A DNA stretch of 28,291 nt from positions 1 to 28,291 of the forward strand of contig NQMI01000230.1 in the NCBI GenBank assembly GCA_002270565.1, given 5' to 3'. The DNA is from Stenocarpella maydis (taxonomy: Eukaryota; Ascomycota; Sordariomycetes; Diaporthales; Diaporthaceae). Below are positions 1 through 10,500 of this stretch, one piece after another (within the stretch, counting starts at the first letter, position 1; the number at the start of each line of letters is the position of its first letter). The notes beneath the pieces were generated by a model that saw only the letters and a list, made by a program, of their open reading frames with translations, had not been told where the DNA came from and did no database searches. Made by a program: the position numbers and the translations under genes.

Positions 1-2137
1 TAGTGGGGGTATAGGGATTGGTAAACGAAGCCGTAATTTCTTTGGTTTTCCTTTTATAACAGCGGAGAGTGTGGGTTAACCCACGCTGGAGTTTTTTTTC
101 TGGTTGTGTGTAAGAGACAGCCGCCGGGCAAAAAGAAAAGACGCCAGTGTGGCATAGTAGTATGCCAACAGCACTAGTGGCTTAACGCTTACAGCTACAT
201 ACTGGTAGGCCAGAGGGCGCAGATTGCTTACTTAGCAAAAACTGCAGCCTCTATATAAACCCGAGATAGCTGGCGGGCTACGCCCACTACACCCACTACT
301 CCTCCATAGAAGAATTATTACCCATAACCCCCATCGTATTGCAATACGTGACCCAGCCAACAGCTACTATATTTAAGGCATAGTTGGTAATGATTAGCGC
401 ACACACTTGAAAGCTAATTCTGGTTGATGCGCGCTGAATAAGCCAATGAGCTCCACTGGTTAGTCCAAGTAAAAGTCGACCGAAGCTGACAGGTATTAAG
501 CCATGGATAAAACTGAGCAGCACAACCTTGTCAGCCATATCGTACCAGACAGGCGAAGACAAATTTGGCTGACCAGCATAGATCCTGCTGCATCGACTCC
601 CCCCCTTTCTCAAGGGAAAACCTACTAGCATGCTGACTACGTCGACAGGTCAATACAGGGATACTTGGATACCGCGGCCCGATCCTTTCTGCCAGGTCTG
701 GCGGCCGGGGGAAGTTTGCACGAACAAACCGCAGGTGTGTTTTCAATGGACAGATATGGCGTCGCTATGATGATGCGCGGTGTTCTGCCAGTAGACCGCT
801 CGCCTGGCAGGGATGTTGATAGGAGCGGATAGACCGCGCGCCCCAGAACCCGGTGCGACAACTCAAGGCCGACATCAGGTATAAAACTTAGCCTGAGTGG
901 ATGGAAGTGGAGGCAGCACTGGATTCATGACCGAGATGGATCGAAAAGACATGATGGAATTACTCAGGGGCAGGGTTCCGTACCTCGACGGATTGATCCT
1001 GCGGAGAAATAGGATGCTTGAGGCTTTATTTAGAGACGACAGGTGGTATGTAGAAACTGAATATCTGATTACATACCAACAGCCTTGCGCGTGAAATAAA
1101 ACTCCTAGCCAGTATCGTAGCTCTGATTCCCGCACCCTGGTGGTGACCCCTAGAATATATATTACCTTATATAATCTACTGTAACGAAATCAGGGAGATG
1201 GTCTGAAGGCTTTGTGACGTTAAATTTGGCAATTAACCCAACCAATTGGTCTACTTAGCATCTCGAGTATATCTAGGAATCACAGAATCTTGCTCAATTT
1301 GAGACAGTTGAACTGTTACAACGGATTACAGAAATCCATTACTAGAATGTAAGTATTATCAAGGTATACTGACGTGCTCACCGAGCCAGCCAGTTTCCAA
1401 TACATTCACCGAGAAGGCCTAGATTAAAGCACTTTATCAATTAAAATCACATCAGACATCTCTTCATTATTTCCACAGGATCAAGCATTGTGCCTGGTGT
1501 TCTCGTAGTTGCCTCGTCGTCGCACGGTTAGTGCACCAACATATGAAACAGACGTTTGTAGATAAAGAATTTGAGGGGAGAATGTCCAAGTGAAATATTG
1601 CCAAACTAACTTACATTGGCGAATTCTTCAAGATTTCTCAAGAATTAGAGTGCTCCCTAAGAGCTACCAAAACATCATTCAATATCGGAATTCTTTAGCC
1701 TCCAGTGTCCTCGTGAAAACTCGAAGCTGATTGATTCGACGGCTCCTGAGGATTGAATTAGCCAGTTACTGAGTGCAGCTTTTGGGAATAATTCCGTCAC
1801 AATTGGAGCTTCGTGTCGGAACGGAATATCAATCTGATGTTGGTCTATGTGGGATTATATCCAAGCTCCTGAGTGTCAATTTTAGACCCAGTCCTCCAGA
1901 ATACAGCCGTCTCCTGGCTGGTGTGGTCCAGCTGATAGATTATCAAAAAGCTCGGAGCGATTCTAGAGACTCAATAGTACACCGACAAGTAGTCCCAATC
2001 TCACACATCATGACCTTCTCACCCTTTCCCATCCCATCCCGTCCTGTGACACATATTCAAGTCGTAGCAGGAGTGTCCTTGTCGGCGTCACCACCCCTGC
2101 TGGATCCCTCAGCATTGGCGCCTTCGTGGGGGCGGCT
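1..2137. other. Gene-poor left flank, no supported gene
   Basis: I see no convincing gene here. The open frames are short and overlap on both strands without recognisable domains. Composition is mixed: 1-880 is moderately GC-rich, while about 1140-1980 is more AT-rich. Bases 1-298 are bounded by weakly similar inverted ends (see findings). The stretch from about 1990 is downstream of the minus-strand gene at 2138-3820 and probably contains its 3' untranslated region. Confidence 0.5.
927..1094 (+). CDS. Possible small ORF or exon remnant, unrecognised
   Basis: The frame from the ATG at 927 encodes 55 residues, with a charged stretch containing the run MELLRGRVPYLDGLILRRNR, which looks helical and more protein-like than its surroundings. 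The in-frame codons upstream are also open, and a GTGGTATG donor-like site lies near 1042, so this could be one exon of a gene that I cannot complete. I do not recognise the family. It may equally be chance or a remnant of a degraded gene. Confidence 0.15.
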   Translation: MTEMDRKDMMELLRGRVPYLDGLILRRNRMLEALFRDDRWYVETEYLITYQQPCA

Positions 2138-3820
2138 TCAATGTTCCTTGTCACCGGAAGCATCATTGGCAGGCTCAGCACCACTGCCAGACCCATCGGA
2201 ATCCAGGCCCACCTCGTAAGTGTCGCCCTCTTTTGCGGGTTGCTCCTTGGCAGGCTCACGGCTTCTCTCAGACTTGTCACCACCGGGGCTCTTTTTGTCG
2301 GCGCCCTTGCTGCCGGAGTCTCCTCTGGCAAGTCCGTTGTCATTTTTGGGTTTCTCCGCAGCGCGAGTCGGTTCGTCGTCCTTGGGGTCGTCCTTGCTGG
2401 GCGTCGTGCCGTTACTATTGGGCTGGTCGGGCATGACGATGTCTTCGTCGTCGCTGACGCTTTCACTGGTGATGTCGGTTATGCACTCTTCGTGGTCGGT
2501 GTCATCATAGCTCACGCCGTCGGGCTCCTCGTTGAGAACGGGCAGGTTGCCTTTCGTGGCGGAAATGATGTGTTGGGACGCTGGTCTGGGCTCATCTCGA
2601 CCACGGAGGCCTCCATCCATGTAAATGTGTTGAAAGGAATGGGCTCCCTTGTTGGTCTTTGTGGCGGAAATATTCAAGATCTTGGACTTGGCGCTCAGAC
2701 CAAGCCACCCAGAAAGATTCTGCAGAGCGTAGTTCGCAACAGCGGTGGAGTTTGGGCCATTGCGTAGGTGAAAGGCCTTCACGTCTCCCCAGTTCGTGAT
2801 GCGACGGCGGAGGAACAGCGAGGCGGACACAGGCGCGTGGAGTGACCGGAGCGACGGTGTTGTTTCCTTGTCCACGTCAAGGACTATGGGAGACGTACGG
2901 TGGATGTGCCCGAGTTCAGCGTCCGGGCACTTGTCCTTCTGAAACTTCAGCCAAGCGTTGAGCACTCGCACTGCTTTTACCGCCCGCCCTTGGCGGGCCG
3001 TATGATCCCCGGTATCTATGTAGACCAGTCCACCTGTTCTGGTATTGCGAATGAGGACCGACTGAATGTGGACATTCTGAATCTCGCTTTTTGTGTTGAG
3101 GATGGGGTTGCCCACGAAGTGGACGGAGTACTTGCTGCGCGGGATGTAGTGCTGCGCGGACAATTCCGTCGAGTAGTGCATTTTAAAGTATTGCCTGAGG
3201 GCACTCTCATTCTTGGTCAAGGGGAGACAGGTGGCGACAAAGATCTCGCCATTGGCCAGGTAGCCATCAGTGGCCGGTCGGTCCTTCTCCTCCAATGATA
3301 TCCAGCGAGTTGCAAGGCTGCAGACGATGTAGTCTGGAAGGTACTCGGAATCTCGGATCCGGACCCGAGCGTTGTGAAGATTCCGGAGGGTATGGAAGGT
3401 CCGAGAATCGAAGGCGAAGTCGTCCTCCTCGCCCGCCTCTGGTATGATGCAATGTGCATACTGATTTCTCATCCACTTATAGGGAACATTTTCTGCGGCG
3501 GTGCCATCCTGAAGAGAATCATCAGGAAGGGAAAGAGTCATAGGCAGCTTGACGTTAAAAGCGGAACGCAGTCGGACTTTGTACTCAGTGTTTTGCACTT
3601 CGTCTTTGGATAGGCATGTGTAAGGTAAAGGTGAGTCTTCCTTAAGCGTGACTGACTCCTTCATTGGTGGAATGTCCTTCATGAAGTCCTCCAAGGGGCT
3701 CTTGATGTCTTCTGCCAAGTGCATACTTAGGTTGTAGGATTGGATGATCTTCTTCGGCCTCTTGGCTACTGACGCCAGTGAATCATCATCAGCGCCGATT
3801 TTCCTCTTCGCGACGGCCAT
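2138..3820 (-). CDS. Hypothetical 560-aa protein, basic N-terminus and charged tail
   Basis: A single uninterrupted exon of 560 codons starts at the ATG at 3820. I do not recognise the family. The first 25 residues hold two basic clusters (AKRKIG and AKRPKK) that resemble a bipartite nuclear localisation signal. Residues of about 30-390 look like a folded domain, with regular hydrophobic spacing, many aromatic residues and few low-complexity stretches. From about residue 420 to the end the protein is rich in Asp, Glu, Ser, Lys and Gly, with acidic blocks such as DDTDHEEC and SDDEDIV and repeated KxxGxDK-like segments, so it is probably disordered. There is no signal peptide or membrane segment. 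A nuclear role is an inference from the N-terminus alone. Codon use and GC content match the neighbouring housekeeping genes, and the unbroken frame argues for a real gene. An intron could have been missed only if it preserved the frame. Confidence 0.75.
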   Translation of the reverse strand: MAVAKRKIGADDDSLASVAKRPKKIIQSYNLSMHLAEDIKSPLEDFMKDIPPMKESVTLKEDSPLPYTCLSKDEVQNTEYKVRLRSAFNVKLPMTLSLPDDSLQDGTAAENVPYKWMRNQYAHCIIPEAGEEDDFAFDSRTFHTLRNLHNARVRIRDSEYLPDYIVCSLATRWISLEEKDRPATDGYLANGEIFVATCLPLTKNESALRQYFKMHYSTELSAQHYIPRSKYSVHFVGNPILNTKSEIQNVHIQSVLIRNTRTGGLVYIDTGDHTARQGRAVKAVRVLNAWLKFQKDKCPDAELGHIHRTSPIVLDVDKETTPSLRSLHAPVSASLFLRRRITNWGDVKAFHLRNGPNSTAVANYALQNLSGWLGLSAKSKILNISATKTNKGAHSFQHIYMDGGLRGRDEPRPASQHIISATKGNLPVLNEEPDGVSYDDTDHEECITDITSESVSDDEDIVMPDQPNSNGTTPSKDDPKDDEPTRAAEKPKNDNGLARGDSGSKGADKKSPGGDKSERSREPAKEQPAKEGDTYEVGLDSDGSGSGAEPANDASGDKEH

Positions 3821-4459
3821 CCTAGGGCGCCAAGGGGAGGATCGTTGTTCTGTGAGGAATGCGTGTCTGGGTCTTGATGTGTGTGTCGATAGTAGTGTTG
3901 ATGGTTGATTTCCAGTGAGAGAATAGGTTCATACTAGTTCAAGCTGGCACATGAACCCCAATATGTAAGTTTCTCATAACTGGACAAAATGCAACCCGAT
4001 GCCTGCGCTGGCAGGAAGCTCTCTATGCCCGACCGTATTTCACGCATTGCGTTTCATGACGCAAACAATGTCAAACGCAGGTACCGGGATGCTTGCACTG
4101 ATTGCAGTGGTCAGAAGGGGGTATTCAACTCGCGAAATAAATCGATGTCCGGGGGCTGAGATGTGTCTCTAACAAGAACACAAAGAAAGCCACGAGAATT
4201 CCATGTCTTAAAGTCGAGGCCTATTGTAGCCTTGTGGGTGTCAGAGTCCTCATTTATCTTCCATGTGGAGTTGGGGCAAACAAAATTCATAATCGAGACT
4301 TCAAGCCAAGGCAGAACGCGCAGATGCACAAGGAATCAAGGCACAGGAAAGGAGCCGCCGCAGGATGCGACAGTAACTGTCTACTCACTCGACCGTCGAG
4401 TCGGGCACTATTTCTGGAAAGGCCGAAACAAAGTAATATCGAACGTATTGCAAACAATC
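3821..4459. other. Intergenic region between two minus-strand genes
   Basis: This holds the promoter and 5' leader of the gene starting at 3820 and the 3' untranslated region of the DUF427 gene ending at 4460. Overlapping open frames at 4111-4497 have no recognisable domains and are not called. Confidence 0.5.
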
Positions 4460-4945
4460 TCACAGTACAGGGTCCCAGTTACCATTCCTGCCCTTGACAA
4501 TGCCATCGATTTCGCTCGTGACCCAACCGCCGTAGAAGTCGCCCGGCTGGGGCTCGACTTTCTCACCGTCCACAAAGCAGTCCCATGGACCAGCGTAAAA
4601 GGAAAGATAGTCTTTGATTGCCTCGAATCCCCTGGTGGGCCTCTCATAGGACCAGATCCTATTTGAGACGGTCTCAGACAAGTTGTCCGGGTTCACAATG
4701 CTCCAGTACGTGGCAGCCCCCTTCCACTCGCAGTAGGTGGTCCGCGTCGTCTTTGTGAGAGGCAACTTGATAGATGAGGGCGGAAGATAGTAGGTAGGAG
4801 GGTGATGGGTCTCGAGTGCCCAGTACGCATCTTTGGTGTCGGCTATGAGATGGCCATTCCACCTGATCTGCAGGTGCCTCGGAGTCTTTTCCAAGAGAGG
4901 GGGGCGTGGGAACGACTGGACATTGAGCTTTGTCTTGGTGGACAT
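4460..4945 (-). CDS. DUF427 domain protein
   Basis: This encodes a 161-aa protein from the ATG at 4945; another ATG five codons upstream at 4960 is possible but the context at 4945 is as good. It is a DUF427-family protein, a small fold found in bacteria and fungi whose biochemical role is not established. The family signature is clear: RWNGHLIADT at residues 28-37, the ETHHPPTYYLPP segment at 45-56, TYCEWKGAATYW at 70-81, YLSFY at 113-117 and GDFYGGWVTSEI near 135-146. Length is normal for a single-domain member. No signal peptide or membrane segment is seen, so it is probably cytosolic. It is head-to-head with the DID2 gene, 540 bp between the two starts, so the pair may share promoter elements. 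No intron is needed. Confidence 0.9.
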   Translation of the reverse strand: MSTKTKLNVQSFPRPPLLEKTPRHLQIRWNGHLIADTKDAYWALETHHPPTYYLPPSSIKLPLTKTTRTTYCEWKGAATYWSIVNPDNLSETVSNRIWSYERPTRGFEAIKDYLSFYAGPWDCFVDGEKVEPQPGDFYGGWVTSEIDGIVKGRNGNWDPVL

Positions 4946-5485
4946 TTTGATGATGTTCATGCGACTGGAAATGATGAAATACCAGTTGAGGGGATTGTGT
5001 CTAACCGTAACGGCAAGAAATTACACAGCTGATACAGTCTAACGTGCATGCATTGTATGTTGTGGATTGACTCCTCCTCCACTTATGAAACCCCGGTGGG
5101 TGGTGATGATGCCGTTGACTTGACAGTTGAGGCTGGAGCTGTGGCTTGACTTAGACCGATGTCCCTGCTTCCCTGCCAAGTGTACGTCAGTACATTGCCA
5201 GGACGTCATTGCTGTGTGGCGCAGCTACCACCCTTGCCTGCCCCATTACAATGGCCCAGGCACCCCACACGCAGGGCCCGAGGCCAAGACAACCAAACCC
5301 AAGACGCTCACCCAGCGACAACAGTCATCATCAAGCAACCACGACTCCCTATCCAAGACACGCCATCGACGCCCGCACTCAACGATCCAGCCACCTCAGC
5401 GACTGCTACAACCCCTCTCCCCCCTGGCGAACAACGGTCCCACCTGATCCCCACCTCGCGATAAGCCCCTCGTTCCACCGCCACC
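4946..5485. promoter_or_regulatory. Shared divergent promoter region, DUF427 and DID2
   Basis: This 540-bp region separates the start codons of two divergently transcribed genes. The DID2-proximal 200 bp are C/A-rich and poor in T and G on the plus strand, which is usual for fungal 5' leaders. I identified no specific factor site. Confidence 0.45.
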
Positions 5486-6390
5486 ATGTCGCAACGACAA
5501 CTCGCACGAGATATGCAGACTGAGTTCCAGGCGAGGGTATGCGACCCCTTCTTCCTACGAAAGAGAACTTCGATCAGGCCGCGCTCTGAAGAGCAGGAAG
5601 CTAACAAGCCAATCCCTCTGCAGTTCAACGCCAAACAAGCCCGCCGCGAGGCCGCCAAGGCCCAAAAGGCAGACAGCGACCTCAAGAAGCAGATCCAGAC
5701 TGTCAGTGACACGAGACTTGCATAAAAAAAAAAAAAAGACGCGCGATCTGTCCGGGGTTGAATGGAGAAAACTGACAAGATGCCCTTCCGGGGGGTGCAA
5801 CTATAGCTTCTCAAGAAGGGCGAGACACAACAGGCCTACCAGAAGGCGCGCATGCTCCTCGCAAAGCAGGCCATCGCCCAGCAGATGGACCAGGCCGCCG
5901 ATATGGCCGAGCTGTCGGTCGCGCAGATCCAGGCCAACAACGCCATGAACCGCATGACGGCCATGATGGCGCAGTCGTCGCGGACCATGAACAGGGCCCA
6001 GAAGAACATGAACCCGGAAAAGGTGCGATGGTCCCACCCCCTCCGCCCCCAATCTATCTGGATACAAGATGGGCTACTAACACATCCATACCCGCTATGC
6101 AGACCCTCGTCACCCTCGAGCAGTTCAAGAACCAGAACGAGGAGTACGCCATGTCCAACGGCATCTACCAGGACGCCATGACGCAGTCGACCTCGGTCCA
6201 GGTCTCCGACGACGCCGTCCACGAGCTGCTGGGCAAGCTGGCCGACGACGCCGGCGTCGAGCTCTCGCGGGAGCTCGCATCCGCCTCGGCGTCCAAGGAG
6301 GAGCCCGTCAGGGAGGCCTCTGCCGCCACCGAGCCCACGCCCGAGCAGGAGGACGCTCTGCAGCAGAGGCTGCGCGCGCTGAGGGCCTAG
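5486..6390 (+). CDS. DID2: ESCRT-III protein Did2/CHMP1 (Vps46)
   Basis: Four exons: 5486-5536, 5624-5701, 5807-6022 and 6103-6390, giving 210 aa. The introns (87, 105 and 80 nt) are all phase 0, have GT-AG ends and carry branch-like sites AGCTAAC, ACTGAC and TACTAAC. The product is an ESCRT-III subunit that acts late on endosomes, recruiting and stimulating the Vps4 ATPase during multivesicular body formation. The start MSQRQL, the basic helix around FNAKQARREAAKAQK (18-32), the long central helices and the acidic linker fit the CHMP1 subfamily. The last residues EDALQQRLRALR fit the MIM1 motif (acidic-x-x-L-x-x-R-L-x-x-L-K/R) that binds the MIT domain of Vps4. Length is close to yeast and human CHMP1 (about 200 aa). 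Intron 2 contains a run of 14 A at 5724-5737. Confidence 0.92.
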
Positions 6391-7537
6391 AAAGCCTTCG
6401 ATGTCGAGGGTGAGACGGGCGAGTGAGGAGTCGGTGGAAACTGTTGTTGATGCTGGAATGCGCGCGCGCACATGTGCGTGTGTGTATGCGAGTCACGAGG
6501 CTTTAGAATAAGGGGCCGCATCACGATCATTTGGGATGGATTAGGCTGCGTTTGGCGTTGGTGGGATAAGGCATCTCTCATAGTCTAATGAATTTTTATC
6601 AGCATGTCATACATGCCTGTCTTGTTTTTGTTCTTGTTTTGATGAACCCCCCAAAGTGTGCAAACATTCCTCGAGAGAAATCGTCAAAAGAGGGAGGGCT
6701 CTACCATTGGCCAGACAAATGATGGAAAGAAACAGGATTGCATGGTCAAGGACTCAGAAAGGGAGGGTCTCGGCATCATCTGCAAGCCTGATGTCAAAAA
6801 TTAGGCATTTCAAAAGTCAAGACATACGCGCTCGAACCAGGGACCACCACAGGGCAATAACCAAAAAGGACATCACAGAGACCGTGCCTTCATGGCTCCA
6901 AACCACTCGGGCATGTTGCAGTCTTAGGTGTCCTGGGGTAGCCAGAAACCCCGAGGGCTATAAGGCCAGGTGGGCACGTGGGTGGTGTCTTTCTCCATCC
7001 GGCCACCTAAGTCCCAGGTCCGGCGTGGAGCTAGACGTCGCCGTCCTTCCCACCAAGTTCTCTCCTCTGCCGGGTGAGGCGGGTAGGGTAGGGTCCCACG
7101 CCCCTCCCCCTCTCGATGAGTGGCTGGCTGCTAGCTTGGCTGGGCTGGCGCCTGCTGACCAGTGAAGATCGCCCGGAGATGGGTGTGGCTTGATTATCCG
7201 GGTGTGATGTATACTGAGCTGCATCTTCTGTGTACCGATTGGTGGGCCTCGTCGAACCCGATGTCTGCTTCTGGTGACGGCTGCTGGGGCTGTTAGCTGT
7301 TCGAAGAAAAAAGATCGGATATCAGGAAAGCGGTGTGGGTTATGAGGTATGGTTGGGTGTATGTGTTGTGGGTCTTGTGGTCGTCGGGAACTGGATACAT
7401 TGCAAAATTCATTGTCGTCTGTCTACCGCCGTATTTTACTCGCCATGACCGCCTGATATGCCCATTCGTGAATCATAAGGTGAAAAAAAGGAAATGCTCC
7501 TAGACAGCCGCACTAGCCAAGGCCCCGTAGGCTCCAA
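6391..7537. other. Convergent intergenic region, DID2 and SKI2 3' ends
   Basis: This lies between the stop codons of two convergent genes, so it should hold both 3' untranslated regions. An open frame at 6656-7165 (169 aa) has no recognisable domain, is rich in Arg and Ser and does not look like a real gene. A 33-nt strictly alternating purine-pyrimidine run lies at 6458-6490. Box A-like and box B-like motifs on the minus strand near 6830-6920 were tested as a tRNA and rejected. Confidence 0.5.
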
Positions 7538-10500
7538 TTACATGTAAAGACTCGCCACGGCGGTAATATCCCTCTTGATCATCTCCTGCGCCGTCTGCAT
7601 CTTCTGGTACAGCTCCGGGTCGCCGATGATGCGCGCCGCGTTCTTGACCTCGCGGCACGTCTCGTCCAGGCGCGAGATGGTGCGCACGATGGTGCCCTCG
7701 AGCACATCCGTCAGGCCCATAATGTTCTTGAAGCTCATCCCCCGTGCCCACTCGTACACCGCTTCCATGAGCCCGAAGCGCGGCTTGCAAGTAAAGTCGT
7801 TGCTCTCGTCCGACATCTGGATCACCTGGTGCAGCTCCTGCACCTGGTTGACCTTCTCGCTGATGGCGATGATGGTGTCCCGGCCCTTCTCCAGGCTGCC
7901 CGTCAGCGACGGCTCGATGTCCGACTTCTCCTGGAACACGAAGGCCGACAGCAGCGCGGCGATCTCGGCCGGCTCGTACTCGGCCAGCACGTTGTCCAGG
8001 ATGAGCTCCGTGAGGACGAGCTCGTCGCCGCTGTGAATCTCGCATGCCACCTTGCCCTTGAGCTGGATGCGGGAGGAGTCGTCGATGAATTCCAGGTCCT
8101 TGAGGACTTGGATACGTTGCTCGTAGTCGGGGAGGAGTTGCAGGTTTTGGTTCGAGAGGGCCTGGCGGAGTTGCTCGATATGCTCCTTGATGAGCCATTG
8201 GTCATGGCACATTGCGAACTGGTAAAGTGTCAGTTGCATCTTATCCAGGGGCCAGCCAGCGCTGTTGAGTCTGATTATAGACTTACGTGTTTGAGGAACT
8301 GAGGACACCTCAGAGCGTCCGAGCCGGTGATCATTTGCTCCGCCTGCTTCCTCTTCTGAACAATCTCCTGCAAGTTCATGCTCTTGATCCGGCGCAGGTC
8401 AGTCTCGTCGAAATGAGCTTGCTGCCAACTCTTGAAGATCTGAAGAATTGCGTCCTTTGCGGCCTTGCCGGCCTCGCCACCCTGGAAGATCTCGGGTATG
8501 ATTCCCTTGGTCTGGTGGCCAGTGACAACCTCAACGTCGGACAGCGGCACATGAATGACCTTGATCTGGATAAACTTCTTGTGCTTAGGAAGCTCCTGGA
8601 ACATTGGCCGGAAGGCCGGTAGGCAAGGCAGCATGTCAGTCGAGTCGCGAGTGTCCCTGTTCGCCTTGATCTCGAGGACGTGCAACGTAGGTCCCACGTC
8701 CGCAGACACCTGCAGCCCCGTTCCGTCTGCGAGCAAGATGCCAGGGGTCCTGATGCCATCTTTCTGGAATATTATCAGGGTCCCGCGGGAGAATATCTTC
8801 CTGCCGATTGGAATATTCAATATTCCTTTGTACAACTCCTCGGTCAGAGTGCGATAGTCCTGCGCAGCCTGGTGACAATCATCCATGTGAACGTCGCAGA
8901 TCTCACAAGAGTCCCGCTTGACCTTGGCCAGATCCGCCTCCGATATCTTGACGGCCTTCTCGTGCTCTGGCAACAATTGTTGTGTCGCATGCTCGGAGAA
9001 ACTGCGCTTAATCATTTCTTCGATCTTGAGAGCTTCAACCCGGAGCAGGTTGAGGATCATGTTGTAGGTCAGGCGGAATTGTGACCGCAGTTTCTGGGGT
9101 TCGCCGAGGATCATTTTCTGAAGATCAACCACTGGAGGCGCCTCATCACCACCTGGTGGGACAATGATGACGGACCCGACGGTATCGAGACCACGTCTTC
9201 CTGCTCGACCAGCCATCTGAGTGTACTCGCCTGGGTACAAATTTCGGAATGAGTGACCATCATGTTTCCTGTAGCCTGAGAAAACGACGGTCCTGGTGGG
9301 GAGGTTCAGACCCATGGCGAAAGTTTCGGTTGCGAAAAGGACCTTGACTAATGTCTGCGCGAAGAGAATCTCGACCAACTCCTTGACGATCGGAAGAAGA
9401 CCACCGTGGTGAACCGCTATGCCGCGTGACAGTAGCTCCTTCATTCTGATGATTTGTGGGAGCACTCGGTCCTCTGGCTTCAACCGTGCGAGCGACTTCT
9501 CGACGATCATGTGGATGTGGCTCTTCTCTTGAGCTGTTGAGAAGTCTTGGTTGCTCAGAGCATCGGCATTCTCCTCGCATCTCTTCTTTGAGAAGACGAA
9601 GATGCACGCCGGGAGCAAGGAAGACTTCTTGAGGAATTGCACAAGGTGAACCCACAGGTTCTTGTCCTGCGCAGCAGACGTAAAGCCTCCTACACGGCCG
9701 GCACGGCCCATGTGTCCCGGGTTGTGGCTCGCTCGTGGAGGGCCTCCTCTTCCTCGCTGGTTATTGCCTCCACGACCTCCGCGCTGGTTGTTTGCACCTC
9801 TCTGATTGGGCCCACCGCGGCCTCCCCTCTGGTTGCCACCTCCACGTGCATTGTTTGCAGCTTCATTTGCCTTGGGCTGGTCTCTGCGTGTCAGAGCGGC
9901 GTTGGCATCCTTCCAGCCTTTCTCGATGAACTTCTTCTCGGAGTTCACAATCTTGTAGATATTCTTGTTGGCCCATAGATGATGCTCCAGTGGCACCGGT
10001 CGTTTGGGAGTCGAGATAACGTATATATCCTTCTTCTTGGTCCGTCCGACCCACGAAGCGAACTCATGAGTGTTGGGTACGGTAGCAGATAAAAGAATCA
10101 ATGAAACATGGTCGGGTAGCATGATGATGACCTCCTCCCAGACCACGCCTCGTTCCGCGTCATTGACATAATGTACCTCATCGAAGATAACAAACTCAAC
10201 ATCGCGGATTATATCAGCCCCTCTGTAGAGCATACTCCTGAGAATCTCCGTTGTCATGATGAGACAGCTTGCTTCGGGGTTGATCTGAACATCTCCCGTC
10301 AGAATGCCGACCTCGTCGAACGTCTCTCGGAAATCGCGGAACTTCTGGTTGCTGAGCGCCTTGATGGGTGAGGTGTAGATGGCCTTTGTCATGTGTTTCG
10401 CGGCGAGCGCGATGGCGTACTCAGCCACGACCGTCTTTCCGGCAGATGTATGTGCGGCAACGAAGACGGAATCGCCGTTCTCCAGGTGGTAGATGGCCTC

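Noticed and set aside
105..120. Similarity to the Tn5/Nextera mosaic end (TGTGTGTAAGAGACAG, 15 of 16 bases)
   Set aside because: One base differs, the outer three bases of the 19-bp end do not match and no adapter sequence follows. It is most likely chance, though a read-level check would settle it.
2126..2767. 213-codon plus-strand open frame opposite the 560-aa gene
   Set aside because: It is antisense to the coding sequence at 2138-3820, hydrophobic in the way antisense frames of acidic proteins are, and has no domain.
6826..6925. Minus-strand tRNA-like gene: box A-like TGCCCGAGTGG and box B-like GGTTCGAGCGC
   Set aside because: The T-arm, anticodon arm and acceptor stem do not pair when folded by hand, and the base after the T-loop is wrong, so it is at most a pseudogene or chance.
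6656..7165. 169-codon plus-strand open frame between DID2 and SKI2
   Set aside because: No recognisable domain, Arg/Ser-biased composition, and it covers the expected 3' untranslated regions of two convergent genes.
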